Source: Gemmatimonadota bacterium (GTDB taxonomy: Bacteria; Gemmatimonadota; Gemmatimonadetes; Longimicrobiales; RSA9). Taken from it: DNA of 7,142 nt. Below are positions 1 to 5,456 of the stretch, in pieces; within the stretch, counting starts at the first letter, position 1; each line of letters begins with the position of its first letter. The notes beneath the pieces are model-generated. The model saw only the letters and a list, made by a program, of their open reading frames with translations, did no database searches and was not told the origin of the DNA. Made by a program: the position numbers and the translations under genes. The stretch covers positions 1 through 7,142 of the forward strand of contig VEPF01000282.1 of NCBI GenBank assembly GCA_012027055.1, read 5' to 3'.

Positions 1-188
1 GACTGGACACGCGGAGCACCGGAGAGGGGGCGCACCACACGTACTTCGATGCCGAGGAAGGCGGACTGAACGCGCTCTTCGGCGGACACTATGCCACGGA
101 GACGTTCGGAGTCCGTGCCCTGGCCGCCCACGTGGCGACCCGTTTCGGAATGGAGTGGGAATTCCTGGATCTGCCGACCGGGACCTGA
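1..188 (+). CDS. Nif3-like dinuclear metal center protein, C-terminal end (5' truncated by window)
   Basis: The open frame enters from the left edge (first full codon at base 3) and ends at TGA 186-188, giving about 61 residues. The visible part contains GGHYATETFGVRALAAHVA, then a phenylalanine-rich FGMEWEFLDLP ending. This matches the C-terminus of the Nif3/YbgI/DUF34 family, where G-H-[YH]-A-T-E is followed by a helix and a closing F-[IL]-D-[IL]-P strand. In known family members the His of GHYATE and the Glu two residues after its Ala help bind the two-metal centre of a toroidal hexamer. The biochemical role of the family remains poorly defined; GTP cyclohydrolase I-like and cofactor-repair roles have been proposed. 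The N-terminal metal ligands lie outside the window, so completeness cannot be judged. The stop codon sits in the loop of a stem-loop, and the next gene is convergent. Confidence 0.85.
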   Translation, partial: LDTRSTGEGAHHTYFDAEEGGLNALFGGHYATETFGVRALAAHVATRFGMEWEFLDLPTGT

Positions 189-201
189 GCGGTCCCGGTT
201 T
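177..201 (+). terminator. Stem-loop terminator candidate between convergent genes
   Basis: A perfect 9-bp inverted repeat, ACCGGGACC (177-185) and GGTCCCGGT (191-199), encloses a 5-nt loop TGAGC that contains the stop codon of the Nif3-like gene. Only a short T tract (199-201, TTT) follows on the plus strand. On the minus strand the bases after the stem (CGGCAG) carry no T tract. It therefore looks best as a weak intrinsic terminator for the plus-strand gene. The hairpin is seen directly; its activity is inferred. Confidence 0.5.
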
Positions 202-214
202 CCGCGGCACGGAT

Positions 215-976
215 TCAGCGACCGACGGCCTGGCGGGCAGTGGCTTCGTATTCCGGCAGGATCCGCTCGTGATCGACGTATTCCTGCAGCGTCTTGCCCT
301 TTTCTTTCCCGTATGCATCGAGGTAGTGCTGCCAGTACTGTCGGGCGGCGGCGGAATCGCCCTGCCGGGCGGATGCTTCCGCAGCGGAGGCGAGTGCCAG
401 CAGGTGGTCTGGGTATGTGTCCAGAATACGCCGGGCAGTGGCCAGTCCGGCACCGGCATCGCCGCTGAGGGTTTCCAGCATGGCGAGGTGGTAGAGGCCA
501 TCGTGGTCCAGTTCGATGGCGCGGTATGCCTGGAGCGCCATGGGCAAGAACATGCTTATCTGTGCCGTGTCGCCGGCCTCGCGGGCCGTCATGATGCGAT
601 TGAACAGCCGGTCCGCCTGCTCGCGGGGAGTGCCGGACAGCGGTCCGGGCGCGGCATCGGTGACCGCGGCGCCAGGTGTCTCCGAGAGCGACACGCCGGC
701 GGGCGCCGGCGTCTGCTTCCGGCCGAACGCCATGTCGATGCCCAGCGCGAGGATGAGGACTGCGAGGACGGAGGCGGCTATGTACCAGCCCAGGTTACCG
801 GAGGTGACGCGGGCCGGGGCGGTGGCTCCGGCGACGCGCGCGCCGCACTGCGTGCAGAAACGGGTGCCGGGCGTGAGCCGGGCCCCGCACGCGGAGCACT
901 GGCCGGCCTGGAGCGGCGTGCCGCAATGGGAGCAGAACCTGCCCTGGGATTCCTTACCGCAGCCGGGACATTTCAT
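215..976 (-). CDS. Membrane-anchored double zinc-ribbon protein with TPR-like C-terminal region
   Basis: This encodes 253 residues. Two zinc ribbons open the protein: C3-x2-C6 with C15-x2-C18, and C27-x2-C30 with C41-x2-C44, all four CxxC knuckles intact. A hydrophobic segment at about 62-80 (WYIAASVLAVLILALGI) follows and should be a single transmembrane helix. A Pro/Ala/Thr-rich linker covers about 86-117. From about 118 to 225 the sequence is helical and resembles TPR units (LYHLAMLETLSGDAGAGLATARRIL, then LALASAAEASARQGDSAAARQYWQHYL). With no signal peptide, the ribbons are probably cytoplasmic and the helical part across the membrane; the reverse cannot be excluded. I do not recognise a named family or function. 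The ATG at 974-976 directly precedes the first knuckle, although no clear Shine-Dalgarno lies upstream. It is convergent with the Nif3-like gene and divergent from the LOG gene, so it is probably transcribed alone. Confidence 0.8.
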   Translation of the reverse strand: MKCPGCGKESQGRFCSHCGTPLQAGQCSACGARLTPGTRFCTQCGARVAGATAPARVTSGNLGWYIAASVLAVLILALGIDMAFGRKQTPAPAGVSLSETPGAAVTDAAPGPLSGTPREQADRLFNRIMTAREAGDTAQISMFLPMALQAYRAIELDHDGLYHLAMLETLSGDAGAGLATARRILDTYPDHLLALASAAEASARQGDSAAARQYWQHYLDAYGKEKGKTLQEYVDHERILPEYEATARQAVGR

Positions 977-977
977 A

Positions 978-1025
978 CGGGCGAAAAGCTAGCGACGCCC
1001 CCGGGGTGCCGTCTAGTTTCGCCCG
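978..1025. promoter_or_regulatory. Interrupted inverted repeat filling the divergent gap; possible operator or leader hairpin
   Basis: The 73-bp gap between the two divergent genes contains a perfect 9-bp inverted repeat, CGGGCGAAA (978-986) and TTTCGCCCG (1017-1025). A second symmetric pair, CTAG (989-992) and CTAG (1013-1016), lies inside it, and the palindrome CCCCGGGG (999-1006) lies at the centre. The layers share nearly the same axis (about 1001.5 to 1002.5). The left arm begins one base before the minus-strand start codon, so a minus-strand transcript could fold just before its start. I see no convincing -35/-10 pair for either gene. A shared operator or an RNA structure are both possible. 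Confidence 0.35.
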
Positions 1026-1049
1026 ACCAACCCAGCACCGGATGAGAGC

Positions 1050-1925
1050 ATGAACGAGCCAACGGACGTGCGGTCGGACCGCGAGCGGGAGGCCGAAGGC
1101 CGCGGAATGGTGGCGCCGCCGGAGTTCCCGAAGCGGGCCGTCGAAGCCACGGAAGACGAGCGGTTGCTGCAGCGCCACCCGCATCGTCTGCCGGACACCC
1201 CGAGCGAAGCGTGGCGGGTGTTCCGGATCATGGGGGAGTTCGTGGAGGGTTTCGACAAGCTGGGCGGCATTGGCCCGGCGGTGACGATCTTCGGCAGTGC
1301 CAGGACGAAGCCCGATCACCCGGAATACGCGGCGGCACAGGAGACTGCGCGGCGGCTGGCCGCGGCCGGGTTCACGATCATCACGGGCGGCGGTCCGGGC
1401 ATCATGGAAGCTGCCAACCGGGGCGCCTGGGAAGCGGGCGGCGAATCGGTGGGCTGCAACATCGAGCTGCCCTTCGAGCAGGGGACGAACCGGTACGTGG
1501 AGACGGCCGTGAACTTCCACTACTTCTTCGTCCGGAAGATGATGTTCGTGAAGTACGCGGAAGCGTTCGTGATCTTCCCGGGCGGCTTCGGGACGATGGA
1601 TGAGCTGTTCGAGTCGCTGACGCTGATCCAGACCGGCAAGGTGCGGAACTTCCCGGTGGTGCTGTTCGGCAGCCACTACTGGGACGGCCTCATCGAGTGG
1701 ATACGCGGTCCGATGCTGCAGGGGCACAAGGTGCTGGCGGATGACCTCTCGATCATGGCCGTGACCGACTCGCCGGAATACGCAGCCGGCATCATCGTCG
1801 CGAACTACGAGGAGAACTGCCGGCGGGCGAAAGCCGAATACCGGCGCCGGGGCGGCAACGCCGGCATGCCCCTGCCGCCCGCGCTCCACCCGCCGACGCC
1901 GCCCGCGGCCGGGGAGCGGGGTTGA
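1050..1925 (+). CDS. LOG family protein (TIGR00730), nucleoside 5'-monophosphate phosphoribohydrolase-like
   Basis: This encodes 291 residues with a Rossmann-type lysine-decarboxylase-like (LOG) fold. Key motifs are the first strand with FGSAR (81-85), TGGGPGIMEAANRGA (112-126), an Arg-Lys pair in VRKMMF (161-166), and PGGFGTMDE (177-185), the family signature PGGxGTxxE that forms the active site with the Arg. Known members hydrolyse cytokinin riboside 5'-monophosphates or other nucleoside monophosphates to base plus ribose 5-phosphate. In a bacterium without plant contact the likely role is nucleotide salvage or clearance, which is inference. The chain is longer than classic LOG proteins of about 190-220 residues because of a charged N-terminal extension (1 to about 70) and a Pro/Ala/Arg-rich tail (about 265-291). 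The ATG follows a weak purine-rich GATGAGAG stretch, so a slightly different start is possible. The protein is probably cytosolic, with no signal peptide or membrane segment. Confidence 0.9.
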   Translation: MNEPTDVRSDREREAEGRGMVAPPEFPKRAVEATEDERLLQRHPHRLPDTPSEAWRVFRIMGEFVEGFDKLGGIGPAVTIFGSARTKPDHPEYAAAQETARRLAAAGFTIITGGGPGIMEAANRGAWEAGGESVGCNIELPFEQGTNRYVETAVNFHYFFVRKMMFVKYAEAFVIFPGGFGTMDELFESLTLIQTGKVRNFPVVLFGSHYWDGLIEWIRGPMLQGHKVLADDLSIMAVTDSPEYAAGIIVANYEENCRRAKAEYRRRGGNAGMPLPPALHPPTPPAAGERG

Positions 1926-1956
1926 GCGGCAGGGCTGCATGCGGATCACGGAGCGG

Positions 1957-2054
1957 GTGCTGGCTGGGGTTACTGGAGAACCTGGCGTGGGAGTGAGAGG
2001 CGAGCGCCCGGAACGAAACCGCGCCAGCACGTGCCCGCCCCGGTGGCGGGTACG
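1957..2054 (+). other. Structured intergenic RNA candidate with competing stems upstream of the SDR gene
   Basis: In the 165-bp gap, GTGCTGGC (1957-1964) can pair with GCCAGCAC (2023-2030). Alternatively, CTGGCGTGG (1982-1990) can pair with CCGCGCCAG (2019-2027) through 9 pairs, one of them G-U. Both use bases 2023-2027, so they exclude each other. A small hairpin (GGTT 1968-1971 with AACC 1979-1982) lies inside. A third hairpin, CGTGCCCGCC (2030-2039) with GGCGGGTACG (2045-2054) and loop CCGGT, follows directly and has one G-U pair. None is followed by a T tract. The layout resembles a leader or attenuator, but GC-rich DNA yields such pairings by chance and I recognise no known riboswitch. 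Confidence 0.25.
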
Positions 2055-2090
2055 AGCCCAGGCAGCAGCGGCGCCGGGAGGCATTGAGCG

Positions 2091-2984
2091 ATGCGCATAG
2101 CGATCACGGGAGTATCCGGTTTCGTCGGGCGCGCCCTGGTGGCCAGCTTCGCAGCGCGCGGCGATGACGTCACGCGGGTGGTGCGGAGCTACGGTGCGAT
2201 TCCTCCGGACGAACGCACCGTGATCTGGCAGCCGACGCAGGGGAGCATCGAGCGTGCCGGGCTGGAGGCGCAGGACGTCGTCATCCACTTGGCGGGGGAG
2301 AGCCTCGCGGGGGTATGGACCCGGGCCAAGAAGCAGCGCATCCGGGACAGCCGGGAGCTTGGCACCGCCCTGCTCGCGCGCACCCTGGCCGGGCTGCGGC
2401 AGCCGCCGCGAGTGCTGATCTCTGCCTCCGGCATGAACTTCTACGGCAGTCGCGCGGAGGCGGTGGACGAGACCGCCGCGGCCGGCACGGGGTTCCTGGC
2501 GGATGTCGTGAAGCTCTGGGAGGGGGCCACGCTGCCGGCGCGGAATGCCGGCATCAGGGTACTGCACATGCGGTTCGGGAACGTGCTGCACCCCGATGGC
2601 GGCCTGCTCGCCCTGCTGGTGCCACTCTGCCGCCTGGGCCTCGGCGCCCCGTTCGGCAATGGCCGGCAGCCCTGGCCGTGGATCGCCCGGGCCGAGATCG
2701 CCCCGGCCATCCTGCACCTGCTGGAGCACACCGCGATCTCCGGCCCGGTGAATATCGTGGCTCCCGACGCGGAGACGAACCAGGAGTTCAAGGGGGCGCT
2801 CGCGGCCGCCGCGGGACGCCGGAGCTACCTGCGGGTGCCGTCCTTCGCGGCCCGCCTGGCGCCGGGGGGGATGGCGGATGAGCTGTTGTTGGGCGGAGCT
2901 CCGGTAGTCCCGCGGGTACTGCTGGAGAGCGGGTACCGCTTCCAGTGGCCGAGCCTGCGGCCGGCGCTGGACGCCATGCTGTGA
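2091..2984 (+). CDS. TIGR01777 family (SDR39U1/YfcH-type) NAD(P)-dependent epimerase-like protein
   Basis: This encodes 297 residues, the usual length for the family. An extended SDR Rossmann fold starts with TGVSGFVG (6-13), the dinucleotide-binding glycine motif. HLAGES (66-71) and the family-typical block W-T-x-A-K-K-x-x-I-x-x-S-R (76-88) follow, then SASGMNFYG (111-119) and RFGNVLHPDGG (161-171). The C-terminal DUF1731-like domain, about 248-297, reads RVPSFAARL then MADELLLGGAPVVPRVLLESGYRF, which is highly characteristic. The family includes E. coli YfcH and human SDR39U1; the substrate is unknown. In the family as I know it, the Tyr segment is usually SASAxGYYG and the later motif is WIHxDD; here they read SASGMNFYG and WIARAE (197-202), so they deviate. 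GGGAGG (2076-2081), nine bases before the ATG, supports the start. A 165-bp gap separates it from the LOG gene, so co-transcription is possible but not evident. Confidence 0.9.
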   Translation: MRIAITGVSGFVGRALVASFAARGDDVTRVVRSYGAIPPDERTVIWQPTQGSIERAGLEAQDVVIHLAGESLAGVWTRAKKQRIRDSRELGTALLARTLAGLRQPPRVLISASGMNFYGSRAEAVDETAAAGTGFLADVVKLWEGATLPARNAGIRVLHMRFGNVLHPDGGLLALLVPLCRLGLGAPFGNGRQPWPWIARAEIAPAILHLLEHTAISGPVNIVAPDAETNQEFKGALAAAAGRRSYLRVPSFAARLAPGGMADELLLGGAPVVPRVLLESGYRFQWPSLRPALDAML

Positions 2985-3046
2985 GGGGACCAAGGGACAA
3001 GAGCCAAGGACCAGGCGCCAGGTGGGGGAAAGAGACAGGGGCCAAG
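2985..3046. repeat. Degenerate short purine-rich repeat (GGGACCAAG-like units)
   Basis: Directly after the SDR stop codon there is a run of imperfect units built on GG(G)A/CCAAG. GGGACCAAG (2986-2994) and GGGACAAGA (2994-3002) are followed by GCCAAGGACCAGG (3003-3015), GCGCCAGG and GAGACAGGGGCCAAG (3032-3046). The strand bias (G and A, almost no T) differs sharply from the neighbouring coding DNA. Comparable simple intergenic repeats occur in various GC-rich bacterial genomes. No function can be read from it. Confidence 0.4.
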
Positions 3047-3090
3047 ATGCGATGCGCGCGGGGGCTGGGAACTAGCCTCGGGCGGACGCG

Positions 3091-3119
3091 GGTCTCCGGG
3101 CCTTGGATCCCGGGGGACC
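3091..3119 (+). other. Hairpin upstream of lipA
   Basis: GGTCTCCGGG (3091-3100) can pair with the 11-nt arm 3109-3119 (CCCGGGGGACC) around an 8-nt loop, giving ten pairs with one bulged G and one G-U. A TTTTT run begins at 3130, eleven bases after the stem, which is too far for a standard intrinsic terminator. It could be a poor terminator for the SDR gene or a leader structure of lipA. A very weak promoter-like pair, TTGGAT (3103-3108) and TAACTT (3126-3131) with 17-bp spacing, overlaps it. Confidence 0.25.
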
Positions 3120-3150
3120 GGAAAGTAACTTTTTCAGCTCGGCGTACCGC

Positions 3151-3158
3151 GGGAAAGG
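3151..3158 (+). promoter_or_regulatory. Ribosome binding site deciding the lipA start
   Basis: GGGAAAGG lies four bases before ATG 3163-3165. The reading frame is open upstream, but the only earlier start candidate is a TTG at 3103 within the loop of a hairpin and without a purine-rich site. This favours 3163. Confidence 0.55.
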
Positions 3159-3162
3159 CTTG

Positions 3163-4251
3163 ATGGCGAACGGCGATCGGCAGGCCGGCAGGGGATACGC
3201 ACCGGCCGGGAAAGACACCGGCCTAGTGAAGTCGAAGGGTACGGCCCGGTTGCCGATCCTGGAAGGCGAGGCGCTGCCGCTGGGCACGCGCAAGCCCGGC
3301 TGGCTCAAGGTGCGCTCGCCCGGTGGGCACAACTACCTGCGTCTCAAGCAGATGATGCGCGGCCTCAACCTGCACAGCGTCTGCGAGGAAGCAGGCTGCC
3401 CGAACATGGGCGAGTGCTGGGAGAGCGGCACGGCGACCTTCCTGATCCTGGGGGACGTTTGCACGCGCGCGTGCAAGTACTGCGCGATCGCCCACGGCAT
3501 GCCCACGGAGCTGGACCGGGACGAGCCCCGCCGGGTGGCGGAGGCGGCGGTTGTCCTGCGGCTGCACCACGTGGTTATCACCAGCGTCAACCGGGACGAG
3601 TTGCCGGATGGCGGCGCCGGCATCTTCGCGGAGACAATCCGGTTGTGCCGGGAAACCCGGCCGGGGATGTCGATCGAAGTGCTGATCCCCGATTTCAAGG
3701 GTGATGAAGCGGCCCTGCGGGTAGTCGTGGCCGCGCGCCCGGACATTCTCAACCACAACCTCGAGACGGTGGAGCGGCTCTACCCCTGGGCCAGGCCGGG
3801 GGGACGGTACTGGCGGAGCATCTCCTTCCTGGGCGCGGCGAAGCGGATCGATCCGGACATGCTGACCAAGTCGGGGATCATCCTGGGGCTGGGTGAGACC
3901 CGGGAAGAAATCCGCCAGGCGCTCGCCGACCTGCGGCGGGCGGCCGTGGACATCGTGACCCTTGGGCAGTACCTGCGCCCCACGGTGCACCACGCGCCGG
4001 TGGCCCGCTGGGTAACGCCCGAGGAGTTTGCGGAGTGGAAGCGGATCGGTGAGCTGGAGCTGGGGTTCGCGCACGTCGAAGCGGGACCGCTGGTGCGCTC
4101 GAGCTACCACGCGGAAACGCAGGCGCGTACGGCCACGGCCGGAGCGGCGGGCGAGATCAGCGAGATCCTGGAAGCGGACCTGCCGGCGCCGACGGAAAAC
4201 CCGGCTTGGCGTCAGCTGGTACAGATCCGGCCCGGGCGGGCAACCGGTTGA
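3163..4251 (+). CDS. lipA: Lipoyl synthase LipA
   Basis: This encodes 362 residues from ATG 3163. Radical SAM lipoyl synthase inserts two sulfur atoms at C6 and C8 of protein-bound octanoyl groups, chiefly on E2 and GcvH lipoyl domains, in the cytosol. The auxiliary 4Fe-4S cluster motif C74-x4-C79-x5-C85 and the radical-SAM motif C100-x3-C104-x2-C107 are both complete. RSSY at 312-315, whose Ser ligates the auxiliary cluster in known enzymes, is present. Other conserved blocks include VVITSVNRDELPDGGA (137-152), LNHNLETV (196-203), KSGIILGLGE (236-245) and TLGQYLRPT (266-274). The chain exceeds the usual 290-330 residues through a basic, Gly-rich N-terminal leader (1 to about 35) and a tail after 330. 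It stands 76 bp before pdhA on the same strand, so the maturing enzyme and its E2 substrate are probably co-expressed. No lipB is seen here. Confidence 0.96.
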   Translation: MANGDRQAGRGYAPAGKDTGLVKSKGTARLPILEGEALPLGTRKPGWLKVRSPGGHNYLRLKQMMRGLNLHSVCEEAGCPNMGECWESGTATFLILGDVCTRACKYCAIAHGMPTELDRDEPRRVAEAAVVLRLHHVVITSVNRDELPDGGAGIFAETIRLCRETRPGMSIEVLIPDFKGDEAALRVVVAARPDILNHNLETVERLYPWARPGGRYWRSISFLGAAKRIDPDMLTKSGIILGLGETREEIRQALADLRRAAVDIVTLGQYLRPTVHHAPVARWVTPEEFAEWKRIGELELGFAHVEAGPLVRSSYHAETQARTATAGAAGEISEILEADLPAPTENPAWRQLVQIRPGRATG

Positions 4252-4317
4252 CGGGAGCGTGCCGTCCGCGTGCCGGTGCGGCCGGCGCGCACGCCGGGCG
4301 GCGGCAGCGCAATTGAT

Positions 4318-4324
4318 GAGGGGG
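4318..4324 (+). promoter_or_regulatory. Ribosome binding site deciding the pdhA start
   Basis: GAGGGGG lies three bases before ATG 4328-4330. Another in-frame ATG at 4316-4318 would place this purine run inside the coding region, and the frame also stays open far upstream across the end of lipA. The site favours 4328. Confidence 0.55.
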
Positions 4325-4327
4325 CAA

Positions 4328-5440
4328 ATGGCGAAAGTGCGTGCGGGTGTGGCAGGGCAGCCGACCGACCGTGCCAACGGCGGGGGCTCGGAGGTAGCCG
4401 GCCTGGCGGGTCTGAACCGGACCGAGCTACACGAGCTGCTGTACCAGATGCTGCTCGGCCGCCGGTTCGAGGAGAAGACCGCCGAAGCCTACGCGGTGGG
4501 CAAGATCGGCGGCTTCTGTCACCTCTACATCGGGCAGGAAGCGGTGGCGGTGGGAGCCTTCTCCTGCCTTCGCAAGGAAGACTACGTGATCTCCGCCTAC
4601 CGCGAGCACGTCCAGGCGCTGGTCAAGGGCATGTCGGCGCGCGAGGTCATGGCGGAGCTGTACGGGCGCAGCGGCGGCTGCTCGAAGGGCAAGGGCGGCT
4701 CGCTGCACATGTCCAGCGCGGAGTACAACTTCATGGGCGGCTGGGGCATCGTGGGCGGGCAGATCCCGCTGGCGACCGGCCTCGGCTGGGCGATCAAGTA
4801 CCGGGGTCAGGACCGGGTCTGTCTGTGCTTCATGGGCGAAGCGGCGGTGAACCAGGGCGCGTTCCACGAGTCGTTGAACATGGCGGCGCTCTGGAAGCTG
4901 CCGGTCATCTACATCGTCGAGAACAACCGCTTCGGGATGGGCACGGCCTGGGAGCGGGCCTCGTCGCTGTACGACATCTCGCAGAAGGCCAACGCGTACG
5001 ACATGCCTGCCGCGGTGGCTGACGGGATGGACGTTTTGTCCATGCGCGCGACCGTGCTGGAAGCGGTCGAGCGAGCCAGGCAGGACAAAGTCCCGACGCT
5101 CATCGAGGCGCGCTGCTATCGCTTCATGGGGCATTCCATGTCGGACCCGGTGCACGGCGTGTACCGGACCAGAGAAGAAGTCGAAGAGCACAAGGCGCGC
5201 GATCCGATCCGGGCGTTCGCGGATCGCCTTGAGGAAGCGGGACTCCTCACGGAGGACGAGCTGAAGGCGCTGGACGCGCGGGCCCACGCGGCGGCGGATG
5301 ACGCCGCGGCGTTTGCGGACGGCTCGCCCGAGCCAGGGCCGGAGCAGCTCTATGCCGACGTCTACGCGCAGGTGAACGAGCACGGCCGGCTCTTCTTCGA
5401 TCGGCAGAACCGGGCCGCGACCGGCGGGCCACAGGGGTGA
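4328..5440 (+). CDS. pdhA: Pyruvate dehydrogenase E1 component, alpha subunit
   Basis: This encodes 370 residues, close to the usual 320-360 plus short N- and C-terminal extensions. With PdhB it forms the alpha2beta2 thiamine-diphosphate E1, which decarboxylates pyruvate and acetylates the E2 lipoyl arm. Family blocks in order are GFCHLYIGQEAVAVG (62-76), YREH (91-94), SKGKGGSLHM (119-128), IVGGQIPLATGLGWA (141-155), NMAALWKLP (184-192), ENNRFGMGT (198-206) and GHSMSDP (268-274), the phosphorylation-loop equivalent with the cofactor-contacting His269. YRTREEVEEHKARDPI (279-294) completes the match. The diphosphate/Mg motif is unusual: the expected GDGAxNQG reads GEAAVNQG (170-177), with spacing to NN (199-200) unchanged. 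Residues 1-26 look like a flexible Gly/Ala-rich leader. Its stop lies 16 bp before pdhB. A branched-chain 2-oxoacid E1 alpha is the main alternative; the blocks and the neighbouring lipA favour pyruvate. Confidence 0.92.
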   Translation: MAKVRAGVAGQPTDRANGGGSEVAGLAGLNRTELHELLYQMLLGRRFEEKTAEAYAVGKIGGFCHLYIGQEAVAVGAFSCLRKEDYVISAYREHVQALVKGMSAREVMAELYGRSGGCSKGKGGSLHMSSAEYNFMGGWGIVGGQIPLATGLGWAIKYRGQDRVCLCFMGEAAVNQGAFHESLNMAALWKLPVIYIVENNRFGMGTAWERASSLYDISQKANAYDMPAAVADGMDVLSMRATVLEAVERARQDKVPTLIEARCYRFMGHSMSDPVHGVYRTREEVEEHKARDPIRAFADRLEEAGLLTEDELKALDARAHAAADDAAAFADGSPEPGPEQLYADVYAQVNEHGRLFFDRQNRAATGGPQG

Positions 5441-5456
5441 AGGGGACGGCGACGAC

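Noticed and set aside
155..1045. Plus-strand open frame opposite the zinc-ribbon gene
   Set aside because: The minus-strand protein has two zinc ribbons and a membrane helix, while this frame yields Gly/Arg/Ala-rich sequence without motifs.
2030..2054. Intrinsic terminator for the LOG gene
   Set aside because: The hairpin is strong, but the following bases (AGCCCAGGCAG) contain no T tract.
954..2993. Very long minus-strand open frame (679 codons)
   Set aside because: It runs antisense across the LOG and SDR genes, which have clear family motifs. Its translation is Arg/Pro/His-rich low-information sequence, typical of an antisense frame in GC-rich DNA.
3103..3162. 20-codon N-terminal extension of LipA from a TTG at 3103
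   Set aside because: The TTG lies in a hairpin loop without a ribosome site, and the added residues match nothing I recognise in LipA. ATG 3163 has GGGAAAGG just upstream.
4257..4275. Direct repeat GCGTGCCG twice with a 3-base spacer in the lipA-pdhA gap
   Set aside because: It is a short repeat in very GC-rich DNA with no other copies noticed nearby and is likely chance.
4028..4327. Upstream extension of the pdhA frame over the end of lipA
   Set aside because: The extra 100 residues are Arg/Ser-rich shadow of lipA. The E1 alpha homology begins only after ATG 4328, which has a good ribosome site.
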